This document shows positions 47,725 to 58,119 of a stretch of 64,000 nt of DNA, one piece after another. The position numbers and the translations under genes were made by a program. Position 1 is the first letter of the stretch; every line of letters starts with the position of its first letter. This DNA comes from Aldrovandia affinis (taxonomy: Eukaryota; Chordata; Actinopteri; Notacanthiformes; Halosauridae): the NCBI GenBank assembly GCA_029706075.1, contig JAINUG010000039.1, positions 2,459,001 through 2,523,000 of the forward strand, given 5' to 3'. The notes below the pieces were generated by a model that was not told where the DNA came from, made no database searches, and worked only from the letters and a program-made list of their open reading frames with translations.

Positions 47725-50100
47725 GTTTAACACATTTCTTGAGATCCTCCCTAAGTCTCTGTGGAGCTCAAAGGAATTGTGGGATTGGTCACACAAGATA
47801 AAATGGACCAGCAGCAGAACAGGCTGAAGTGTAAAGCCCAGAGATGGAGGCAGCAGAGACGAGGGGGTAATGTGAAAGGGACAAGAAGATCACCATCGCG
47901 GTCATGACCAAAAATGGTACCACAAAGGTGAAGGAGAAGAGGAAGACCGGAGACCGTCGGTGTCAAATTTGCAAGGCCGGCCCTCACGGCCGCCCCGTCC
48001 TGGTTTACAGACACCCTCCCAGTTTCCAAACGTTTTCAGTCTCTCTTTAATTTTCTCATTTCATTCTATTTGCGTTGAATCCCAATTCTGTTTGTTTCCC
48101 GGGAAGAGCGGCTTCGTCGTCTTCCCACTCGGACTCGGTGTGTGGTCGCCGTCTATAAAAAAATCAACCAGTGGTGTTTATGTTGTCCTTTGCCGGGCCT
48201 GTAAGTAGGAAGGGCGGTGTCTGCTTTTGTAGCGGCTCGTGTCACTTTTCATGCGGTGCCTGCTTGGGCACATCTGATCATTTTACTCCTCCTTGTTGCG
48301 CGGATCCTCCTCTCGTTTGCCAAACGGGAGTTATTGCTTCTGAAAACCTCAGACTCATTTCCATAATCAGCGTTTAGTGTGTGGCGAGGCTGACAATCTC
48401 TCAAGTGAAGGGAAGCGAGCGCGAGAGAAAGGGGGAGGGAGCCAGAATGAGATAAAACGGCGTGGATTCATCCAGAACCTCGAAACACTTCTCAGGGAAA
48501 TCCCACCTGCGCTTACTGTTCATTTGCAGGAGCCGGAGGTTCTAAAATTGAGTGTGATCCTACAAAGGGCTTAATGAGGGGCCCCCGGCCTGGCTCTGTC
48601 TCCTGGGCCGGGCCTCAGGTACGCTCCCCTGTCTCCAAGCCATCCCCCTGTCCCTGCATTCACATGTTCCCCTCCAGGCCCGACGGGGTCACCTCGATTT
48701 TTGGGTTAAAATATATTTAAAAAAACGTATTAATGCAAAAAAGTGACTTTAATGAGTTTTTGGGGGATGCAAAAAAGCTAACCACCGCTTGAAAGGTGCT
48801 CAAGAAAATCAAAGCCAACGCAGAACACCATGACTAGGCTTTTAGTCTACCTGCGCTCAGGTGCGCTCAACGCGTTTTGACAGGTATTTCCTGCTTGGTC
48901 TTTTTCTCTGCATTTACGTCAGAAAGAGAAACCGATTCCCATCCATTGTCCCATCTCGGTGTCTCCGAAGGGATGATGTCACTGAACCACAGATCCTTCA
49001 GACTCGCCAGATACTCCGCTTCGCGTTCTTAACATCGCAAGCTCGCTCTGCCCGCTGGAAGCCGAAACATTCCGATTCGATGCGTCTTATGGATATTCTT
49101 GAAGGGCCGTGACCAAGTCCAGCACTGTGGCAATGTAAACTCCTCTGTTACAAACCTGGAACCTCCCGTAGTTGAAGCAGAGAGGATGGAAGGGAACGCA
49201 GGAGCCGAGGATCTGGTTTGTCTAGAATCTGTGACTAAACACACAGTGGCTCCTGGGCTCACTCCTGCTCAGGCTCGCACAGAGCTCATTGAACCAGAAC
49301 CCTGGGATCCTGGCACCTCCAGGTCCCTGAAATGGCATTGCTTTTATTTTTTGAAAATCCCCATGTTTTTTTAGGGGTGGGGGTTCCTACAAATTTCGAA
49401 ATTCTCAGTGGGACTCGACTCATTATTAGGCGCCCGGCCGTCCATAACTCTGATTTTCTATTCAAATGCCATTGGCTTTTTCTTGACAAGAGCAAGGGGA
49501 ATGAGATCCCTCCGCACTGGGAGATGGTGATTGATATAAAAGTGGGTGATTGACAAATTTAAACTAAAAGGCATTACGGATCGACCCGGCCGCCGTGTTC
49601 CGGACGCGTCTTGTCTTATGCACGTGCGCCGGGGGTCGATATTGATGAATCTGGTTAGGGTTCAGCGAAGACGTCATCCAGGCCGCTAATGCAAACCTTA
49701 ATTATCTTGTTCGTTTGAGCTGGGGCCCTGATGAAGAAGCCGAACCCATTACCGCGCCGCGATTATGGACTCGCTTAATGCACGCATGGCCGCCGCGGAC
49801 GGATGCGTGTGCTTTACGGTATCGACGCGCGCGAGCCGCCACAGAGATTCCCCGTCTGCGGGCAGCGCGGAGCGATGGCGGGATCGGCCCCATCTGTATT
49901 ATTGTGTTTACACGGCCGCTCTCAAATATTTGCAGTGGTCTCTTTCCCTCTTTAGGTACGGATGGAGGGACAAGTCCTTACTGCCTGTGCAGAATGGGCT
50001 GCCGTCAGCTCCGATGGTCTCTGCTGGTTGACTGGGGAGCTCTCCTCTTGGATGAAGCGTCTTTGTTTTGTTGTTTTTGCTAAAGAAATAGGCCTCTGTG
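47725..50100. other. Intron 1 section, nothing recognised
   Basis: Mixed GC content with GC-rich blocks near 48580-48700 and 49570-49900. An AT-rich motif cluster with ATGCAAA and TTAATTAT occurs at 49688-49710. No exon is supported. Confidence 0.4.
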
Positions 50101-50278
50101 GACTGGGAGGCAGTGTGGTGTATGGTTAGGGAACTGCCACCCCAGTCCGCATGCTTTATTTGCAATAAAAAAACAAAGAACGGTCAACCAAGAGGAGGGT
50201 GTGTAATGATTAGGGAACTTGACTTGGTGATTTAATCGCAGGTTCAAATCCCAGGTTGGGCACTGCCATTGCACTCTT

Positions 50279-50875
50279 CTTTTAAATTTATTCCTGATTT
50301 TTTCCCGTTTTTCTCCCAATTTGGTTGCCAATTATAATAATAATAATAATATACGCCATTTAGCAGACGCTTTTATCCAAAGCGACTTACAGTAGTGAAT
50401 GCATACATTTTCAGTATATGTGGCCCCAGTGGGGATTGAACCCACAACCTAAGCGTTGCCAACGCTGTGCTCTACCAACTGAGCCACAGAGAACCACCAC
50501 CAATTAAACCCTCTATTTATTTCAATTCCCCACCATGAGTCCGTCTCCCGTCCTCCGGGAGCGAGAGCGAGACACACATTCCGGGCCGATTGTTCCCGCC
50601 TCTTCCGAGATGGGAATTCTTCCACGGACGCCTTAACCTTCTCCTCGACGGACTCGTGCCGGCTTTCCCTCCCCCCCTTCCCCGGAGGCGGACAGCCAAA
50701 TGCCGCCTCCCGATCGGGCTGACGCGGGTTTCGACCAGGGCGGTCTGGTAGAGACGCGGGTTTCGATCTTGAGCGTCCCTGAATCGCCAGTAAAAATACC
50801 CAGCGCACACCACTCCCGAGCGTGGTGCGTTATTCAGCCGTAGTATAGCTGTTAAGGACGCCATCCACCAGCCCG
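50279..50875 (-). mobile_element. SINE family S inserted in family T
   Basis: Minus-strand family S: A-rich end at 50279-50310, hallmark CCAATTATA...CCCTCT split around 50335-50499, then GGAGGCGGACAGCC and a B-box-like GGGTTTCGA near 50700-50765. It lies between the two 15-base copies of TGCCATTGCACTCTT. Its 5' boundary is untidy. Confidence 0.65.
50335..50499 (-). mobile_element. SINE family A inserted in family S
   Basis: A complete minus-strand family A SINE: head from about 50497 (tRNA-Ala-like, GAACCCACAACC as B-box complement), tail TAAGTCGCTTTGGATAAAAG, then (TAA)n at 50335-50350. It splits the family S hallmark, and CCAATTA stands on both sides (50328-50334 and 50500-50506) as a 7-bp target duplication. 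Confidence 0.85.
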
Positions 50876-51000
50876 TGCCATTGCACTCTTGAGCAAGGTT
50901 CTTAACCTGAATCGCTTCAGTAAAAATACCCAGCTGCATCGATGGATGGAATGTAAAAATGTAAGTCGCTCCAGATGAGAGATGTCTGCTTATTCAGCAT

Positions 51001-51182
51001 GGCGTAGTATAGCTGTTAAGGAATTTGACTTGCAACTCTGAGCTTGAGGGTTCAAATCCCAGGTTGGGCGTTGCCATTGTACCCTTGAGCGAAGGTGCAT
51101 AACCTGAATTGCTTCTGTAAATATCCGGCTGTGTAAATGGATAGTGTGTAAAAATGTAAGCCGTGTAAGTCGCTCCGCTGAG
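51001..51182 (+). mobile_element. SINE family T, diverged subtype
   Basis: The head reads GTAGTATAGCTGTTAAGGAA with a B box GGTTCAAATCC at about 51049-51059; body and a short tail (TGTAAGTCGCTC) follow. The same A-box variant occurs near 50840, so this is a separate sub-family of T. Confidence 0.75.
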
Positions 51183-51329
51183 TAAATAAATAAAATGGCT
51201 GACGGGACGCTTTGGGGCCGTGGCTTCAGACTGTTGAAAAACCACGCCGTTGCGTGCGCATGTCAGAACGATGTGCCTTTCCTCCAGTTTTACCATTCTG
51301 CGTGAGACCATCTGAACTGCAGCACATCC

Positions 51330-51550
51330 AACTTAAAAAAAAAATATATATATTTATTTCAGATTTTTCCCCCGTTTTTCTCCCAATTTTGGTAGCCAAT
51401 TATACCCTCTTTTATTTTTTCCCCACCGAGTTCCTCCGGGAACGAGATTGAGAGACCATCTGAGATCTTCCACGGACTCCATTAAGCACTCGTGCGGCTC
51501 TCCCTCCCCATCCCCCAACAAATGCCGCCTTTAACCCTGACTTTGTCTCT
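51330..51550 (-). mobile_element. SINE family S, 5'-truncated
   Basis: A-rich end, then the hallmark CCAATTATACCCTCT (about 51398-51412), then a shortened body. The tRNA head is missing. Just beyond, the phrase TTTGTCTCTGGAAGA occurs twice (51541 and 51607). Confidence 0.65.
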
Positions 51551-52080
51551 GGAAGACCGCCTCCAAAGCGGTGCACAGCTGGGCCAAAACCCTCCAACTT
51601 TTATCTTTGTCTCTGGAAGATAGCCCAGCGAAAACCCTGACTTTTTGTCATCTCGTTGTTTGTGTCCGCTTGAGAAATATGTTGCCAGGACTTGGTGAGT
51701 GTTCCTGGGATGTTGACCTTTAATGCACTTTACTTAATTGCTTGATTGTATTATTGTCCGACAATCTGCTCACGGAGTCGTGGCGTTTGGCATTTGCAAC
51801 CTGCTCTGCTGAAGGTCATGCACACCAAAGCCATATATTTGGGGTGGTTTATGAAAGGGGATGTTTGTGGGTTTATCACTGTCCTTTCTGAGTCATGATT
51901 GAGTAACATATTTATTTGGCGGACACAGCGAACACTCGCCAGGTGTACGGAATGGATGCGGTTTTTCCACCGAGTGTAGTGCTCTGGCAGCCATCTTGAG
52001 TGCACCTGTAAGTGCAGTCGCACAGCCGTGTGAAAAGCAAACGCTTCTCTCCTTCCTCTCGCTTCCAGGAGACCAGCATA
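51551..52080. other. Intron 1 section, nothing recognised
   Basis: Apart from the duplicated TTTGTCTCTGGAAGA phrase, no feature recognised. Confidence 0.4.
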
Positions 52081-52084
52081 GCAC

Positions 52085-52372
52085 AGACTGATCCTAGGTC
52101 AGCTCTCCTACTCTGAGGCGCTTTATACATACGGGCCTAGGGCCTGAAAGTCGGAGTGCTGATCTAGGATCAGGTTTTCCCTGTCCATATCCTAACCTTA
52201 TCCATTATGAGCTAAAAGGCTAAACTGATCCTGGATCAGCACACCTACTCTGGGACGCTGTATGAATTACAGGCCCTGATACTCCTCTAGCAGTGTTTTA
52301 GTGCCGCTTTCATCAACAGTAATCACTCTTGTAAGTCGCTTTTGGATAAGAGCCACTGCCAGATAACTAATT
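52085..52372. mobile_element. CTGATCCTAG fold-back repeat plus LINE-type tail
   Basis: Two direct copies of a phrase (ACTGATCCTAGGTCAGC then CTACTCTGAGGCGCTTTATA, 52088-52130; and 52224-52275) flank an inverted central copy GCTGATCTAGGATCAG (52159-52174). This arrangement is a known kind of teleost non-autonomous DNA repeat. Directly after it, at 52328-52372, is a headless copy of the SINE/LINE tail (TTGTAAGTCGCTTTTGGATA). Confidence 0.55.
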
Positions 52373-54245
52373 TGTAACAGAAACACCCTCCGCAGCTGTG
52401 TGTGAAGGTGCTCACAGACCGTGTCACAGACAGACAAGTGTTGCTGGTTTAGAGGGTTGGTGCGAAGATGTGTCATTTACACTAAAGGAATTTGTGATGT
52501 TTCTTTTCCAGGATGTTTGAATGTGGCCATTTGCGCTTCTGCAGAAACATCCTGGGCTCCCTGTTATTTGAAATGGCTGCAGCAGTAACTCCTAACTCCT
52601 GGATGAAAGCTGTTTCTCAGCCCACTTCGCATTCCCCACTAATTCCAGAACTCTTGCACAGAAAACCCTGCTAGCTGTGTGCATTCGGTGTAGTCGCGTA
52701 GTGCAGACATGCTGAATCGATCTCCCGTATCTAGTCATCTGTGTTCCAGAAGGTGTGGATCTGGAAAAGAACGGCCTCTCTTGTCAGTCCCCCGCTGAGC
52801 AAAATGGACTCACTGGAGCTAAAACCCACACGTACGATTATGAGCAGGCGGAGTTGTCCAATCCTTGCTCTCGCTTGGACTTCGGCGAACAGTCCCATCC
52901 CATTCACAAACACCGGAGAACTCGGGGACTTCGTCGAGGAGTGCCCTCGTTACCATGGAGGCCCACAACCGAAATTTTACCGCTTTCCGCAATCAGATTG
53001 TTTTTTTTTCTTTGCTTCACAAATAAAAAACTATTTCTCCGTTTAATAATTAATGCCAACAAATAGGCCTGACTTCCTGTGCCCCTGAGAAGCACTGGCT
53101 GGCTCGATGCTGGTGCAGGTTTTGTTCAGCGTTATTCCTCCCGGTAGCCTGGCGCACAGACGTGCTGACGCGGGGCTTTTACCTCACCGAGAGAAGACGC
53201 GCTGGGGCTGTTCTCCGAGGCCCAGCCGTTTTGTTTATTCAGATTTCACACTGGCAGCAGCGTTTCATTAGCATCGCTAAACTAAAGAATGTGTCCCTGT
53301 GTCCCACTCTGATGCGCGTGTAACCCACGTCAGGGGGGAAGTAATGGCGGCGTTTTGCGATTGGTACGGTGCTCGGAGAACAGCGTGACAGCGGCCGTAC
53401 GCCGCGGTCTTCAAACTGCTTTTTGATCTACTACAAAGGCTGTCCTTCAGGAATCCGTGTGGAAATGAACACGTAATAAAACTGGCGATTCTGGCTCCCA
53501 GATCTGCATGGCTTTGGACCGGAGGGCCTAATCGGTCCTGGCAGGATTGTTCCCACACTACCTCAGGCCTACCCCCCTTCCTCTTTATTAATGGTTTGTA
53601 ATTGTGCCATAAATTTAGGGGAGGGTAAGGTCAATCTCGGCGCCGGCAGAAACGATCGCTCTTCAGGACTGTTTTGGCGCCCTTGCACCGCGACCGGCGG
53701 CCAGCGCTGATGGAGGACTCGAGGAAAACGTTGGCCCGCCGCTTTGTGCCGCCCTGGCTCCAACGCGGCGGCGGTGGCGGGAAGGGCAGAGCACAGCCGA
53801 GCGGTGATTGGTGGGCACAAGGAGGCCAGGCCGTTGCCCGTGACGACTACTGCATCACGGATTGTTGTCATGGTGATGTCTGGGGAGCACCCCCCCCACC
53901 CCCAATCTGACATGCTGTCAGCCCCCGTCAAACCCCCCACCCTTCCAGTCTGGAAGCATCAAAGCGTGCTTGTCCACACAGGAGCTGACAGTGCACGCTA
54001 GCTAATGCTAATTCCCTCCGTCTGCATGTCTGTCGAGAGCAGGGACGGCTACTTATTCTGCCCGCGTGGGGGGGAGAGCGTGTTGTGTCTGCCCATAACA
54101 ATTAATTTTGTTATTTGTTAAACATTGATGCAATGCCGAAAGCAGTACCCAGTGCATCGCACGTGTTTATAGCCAGAGCTCATTTACAACACCAATCCTG
54201 AGTCTAAAAGCAAGAATGGTGACACATTATTACAATTTAAAAGAA
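52373..54245. other. Intron 1 section; GC-rich blocks
   Basis: GC-rich with CpGs at about 53330-53410 and 53630-53900. An AT-rich island at 54095-54135 contains AACAATTAATTTTGTT, an inverted pair of Sox-like sites. No exon supported. Confidence 0.4.
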
Positions 54246-54456
54246 CAATGTGGTATAATGGTTAGGGAACTGGGCTTGTAACGTTAAGGTTGCAGGTTCA
54301 ATCCCCAGGTGGGACACTGCCGTTGTACCCTTGAGCAAGGTACTTAACCTGAATTGCTTCAGTTAATGTCCAGCTGTATAAATGGATTGGAAAGAAATGT
54401 AAACTGTAAGTCGCTCTGGATAAGAGTATCTGCTAAATGCCTGTAATGTAATGTAA
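54246..54456 (+). mobile_element. SINE family T, nearly full-length
   Basis: Head GTGGTATAATGGTTAGGGAA with Thr-like anticodon loop CTTGTAA, B box GGTTCAATCCC, complete body and tail GTAAGTCGCTCTGGATAAGA, ending (TGTAA)n. It lacks the first few bases of the acceptor stem. Confidence 0.85.
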
Positions 54457-57400
54457 CAATGCAAATAGTAACAAATAGCTTAGTAGAGTATGTGATAAAA
54501 AAAAAAATACATTTCAGGGAAAACTACCGAAGCAATAACATTTCGATACAAATCATTTTGGCTCATGGTTGCAAAGTTGTTCACATTTCAGCCTGGGCTT
54601 GACTGTTGCATTAAAAATGAGTGACACTATGAATCGGTTCACCTTGAGACTGCTGTGAGTCAGTGTTTTCGTGCGGCCCAGGGAGGGGGCCAGTGGAGGA
54701 GAGGGCGGAAGCTGAGTTCAGGTTCCTTTCTTGTCAGGTTATTTATTGTTTCTCGGTCGGACGTGCGCTCTAAATTCTCATTTTCTGTCTTTTGGTGAAG
54801 CCGCGAGCACCTGTTATATTGGAAGATTTAAATCAAAGTGCAGTAAAAAGGTGAGGGGGGCGCTGGAGCTGTCAGCGGAAGTAAGGTTAAATTTTAGTGC
54901 CTCCTCTCAGCCCCTGGTCACGGGGGGTGACGTGACGGTGAGACAAAACGCGGCCGTCCTGACGAGCTGCGGCAGACTGACAGCCAACCGCGGAGAGACC
55001 GACCCAGACTCGCTCTCGGCCCAACCCCCGACGCGCTTTTCCGCCAGCCCGCACCGCCGAGAGAGCTCTGCTCTCAGCCCACGCCCCGATACAGCTCCCG
55101 CCCGCGGATAAATCTTGACAGCGCCTGGGGGAAGAAAAAAAAAGTTGTTAAGAAAGAGAGCGATGCGGCCGTGGCTCAGGCCGTATTCTCTGCGGAGCGC
55201 CTCGGTAACGGTCTGGCGACGCGACGCTGCTGTTCCCCCCGCCCCGCGATCTATTCACGGCGGTGTTCAGATCGGATCGTCTGTTTCAGCGTCGCGGACC
55301 CAGCCGGATCCGTTTGACCCGTATCGGGGAAATTCGGGGGCGCCTGCAGGGAAAAGGGCCCAGTGTCCCGTGCTTTGTCATTAAAACGAGGCGGTGACTC
55401 CGCAAGAGGGAATCCTGATTTGTCAATTTGTCGTATGCGTAACTGGTCTGTGGTGTGTGTATGAGGGCTAATGGTAGCTTTAGCCATCCACAGGGGATTA
55501 GGAGAAGTGTGCATGCCTCTGCTGTGGCTCAGTGCGGGTTGCCGAGGCAGAGCAGTGCTCCCCTAATGAGGAGAACGTCTGTTCAAAGCAGGGAGTCCAG
55601 TGCAGGGGGCCCTGGTTTCCCCGTCCGTCCGTACGGCGTTCTGCGGTCGTCGGGGCCCGTCGCCATGGCGACCTGCGTGAGGTAATTGGTCTGCGCCCTG
55701 AGTGGCGGTGAGGTGTTGAGTTCACTGTCCCCCCCCTCTGGCTCTCGCTCCAATGGTTACAGTAGCGTTGTTTGTAAAACCCAGGGGTGGGGGGGACCCC
55801 TGCAGTGCATCGAATTGGTTTTCTGCCGAGGTCGCCGGGCACGTAGTGCTTTGTGCCAAAGATCAGAGGACTCGTCCGCGGCCTTCTCCCCCAGGCGAGT
55901 CGTCACCGCGGTGACCTCGTCAGCATGGCTCCATTTTCCCTTCATCTCGCGGCATCGTGCTACTCTGCTCCCGCCTGCGCTCTTTGATTCCCCCTCCTGA
56001 TGCAGAGTGTTAAGTCGCCATGGAAACGGCATGGCGGGGGGGGGGGGGGTGCCGTTGGGGCCGGGAAGGATGCATCATCTGGATGCTTGTTGGCCAAAAA
56101 AGGCACTCCCTACCATTCAACGGCATCGCCCTCGGGCATATCACCCTGAAACGTGGCGCTCGCCGTTCACCTTCTTATTCACGCTCCCGTCCTCTGCTCT
56201 CCCCGATCGATTAGGCAGAGGCCGGGCCGGCAGCACCTGACAGTGTGGTTGTTAATGACGCGTGGGCCTGTAACCGGCTGCTTCATTTCGCCGGGCGGAG
56301 GGGGGGGGGGTGCACAGCTACAAGGACCCTCCTTGTTCTCTGCCGCCCGGAGCTCATTATTTATGGGTTAATAAAGGCCGGCGGACCGTAGCTTTCCTGA
56401 ACTCCTCCGGGAGGTGGGCCGCCGAGCCTTTTTTGGCCGATGATTCATTTCACCCCTGCTCGGTGAACGGGAGTTCCTCTATTGTTCTCCTCCCTCTCTT
56501 GAAGGTGGCTTTCGTGCCCGATTCATTTGGAGTTTTTTTTTTTTTTTCATTATAATTTTTTTTTTTTTCCTCAGCCCCCCAAACCCTAGTACGTTTGCCC
56601 TTGTGCGCTGCGGTTCTGATAGCGATGCGATCTGCACTGTGGAGGAGGGTTTCCTTCCACGGGCCGACACACACTGTGCTGTCCCACGTCTATAAATATC
56701 CGCCGCTGGCTGGTGAGCAGGATTCCTTATCACAAGCGGCCGAGTATCAGCGGCGCGCTCATCTGCTGTTTCCTCTCAGGGAGATGATGGTCAAGATTCT
56801 CATCTGGGTGAGGTGCGGGCTCCGTGGATATATGAGAATTTGATTCCATAATAGATACGCGCTCAGAATAGAGGCTGCGCTCAAAATGTATGCAGAATCC
56901 ATTTCCCTCGCGTCCAGGAGTCGTGGCGTTCGAATGCTCTAAAACCTTTCTTCTTGAGGCGCGTGTGACGCCTTAAGCCCGGTTCACTTTGATCCTCATC
57001 GATCACAAATTTCGCTTCTCCCTTTCATGCGAAAATCAGGACCCGCAGAGTAGCTGCTCTTAGGACATGGTCCCGAAATAGATTGATTTAAATCAAATCA
57101 TAGCTACCTACACCAACCATGTTTCTGAATGCACATGTGTATCCCCCTTGATGTTCAGCCTTTTTAATATTTTCATGCCTAACAACACATTTAAAGTGCT
57201 ACTGTAATACTGAAGATCACCTGAGGCAGTATTGGGACGTAGCCTAAAAGCAAGGCCCCTTCATTTGTGCAATTGGGGGTTGGCCTTGAGTCATTAGCCT
57301 GCCCTTATTGGTGTACTTGAGAGAAATGCTGTGTTTGCATGAATGTGCCCTGTCAGATACAGCAGGTGTGGTGAGCAGGGGACATGAAGCAGCTGGTGGT

Positions 57401-57770
57401 TTAGACTTGTCTTGTGACTGCCTTTTTTTGAGTGTGATTGTAAATATGACAAAACAACTGGCAGGGGGGAAAGAACCGAAATGTGCCAAACGAAGAACGA
57501 GCGACCTTAGAATTGCGACAAGTGAAGGTGTATTGATTTCAGGAGCGATCCTCTCCAGGCCCTGTTCAATGAGGTCGAAAAGCGTTCCGCACTCCTGGGC
57601 GCAGATAAAACAGTCGCTGTACCCTGTGTTTGTTTTTGTTCAATTTATTTTAGCACTCTACAAGCAATCGTGCCTAATAAAATCAATAAACCTTCCCTTG
57701 TCGCGGTTGCAGTTACTCCCTCTTCGTTTTTGATTGTAAGCGTGACTGTGGACCTGTCTGTTTGCGCCAT
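54457..57770. other. Intron 1 section, GC-rich, few repeats
   Basis: Strongly GC-rich and CpG-rich from about 54840 to 56450, with G runs at 56037-56049 and 56299-56309 and T runs at 56531-56573. Long ORFs here reflect the GC content. No repeat family is recognised, which contrasts with the SINE-rich upstream half. Confidence 0.4.
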
Positions 57771-58119
57771 GCTGTAGGCTGCCCTATGCTGGTCCGATTG
57801 CACTGCTCTAGGTGTCCCTGTGCTGGTCTAACTGTGCTCTAGGCTATCCTGTGCTAGTCTGATTGCACTGTGCTGTAGGCTGCCCTGTGCTGGTCTGATT
57901 GCGCTGTGCTGTAGGCTGCCCTGTGCTGGTCTGATTGCGCTGTGCTAGTAGGCTGCCCTGTGCTGGTCTGATTGCACTGTGCTATAGGCTGTGCTGTGCT
58001 GGTCTGATTGCACTGTGCTATAGGCTGTGCTGTGCTGGTCTGATTGCACTGTGTTATAGGCTGTCCTGTGCCAGTCTGATTGCGCTGTGCTGTAGGCTGT
58101 GCCTGCGCCAGTCTGATGC
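57771..58119. repeat. 36-bp minisatellite, about 10 copies
   Basis: The unit is TAGGCTGYNCTGTGCTGGTC followed by TGATTGCRCTGTGCTR, 36 bp in the regular copies. About ten copies are present; the outer ones are more diverged and some are 31-35 bp. Because 36 is a multiple of three, reverse frames stay open across it (57854-58198), giving a 12-residue protein repeat that is an artefact. Confidence 0.9.

Larger units (their letters stand above)
50107..50990 (+). mobile_element. SINE family T copy split by other SINEs
   Basis: A head-like GGCAGTGTGGTGTATGGTTA lies at 50108-50127, then a second head-like part at 50194-50278 with B box GGTTCAAATCC. Its continuation (GAGCAAGGTTCTTAACCTGA and the tail GTAAGTCGCTCCAGATGAGA) appears only at 50891-50985. 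The 15-base phrase TGCCATTGCACTCTT is present on both sides of the gap, at 50264-50278 and 50876-50890, which marks it as a target duplication. Some extra family-T-like scraps (50775-50860) complicate the right side. Confidence 0.65.

Noticed and set aside
56528..56576. Strong splice-acceptor look (long T runs then CTCAG)
   Set aside because: The sequence after it does not encode the expected CASK exon 2 and no known exon fits; poly-T runs give this by chance.
57771..58119. CRISPR-like array
   Set aside because: The whole 36-bp unit is repeated with no unique spacers, and the host is a vertebrate.
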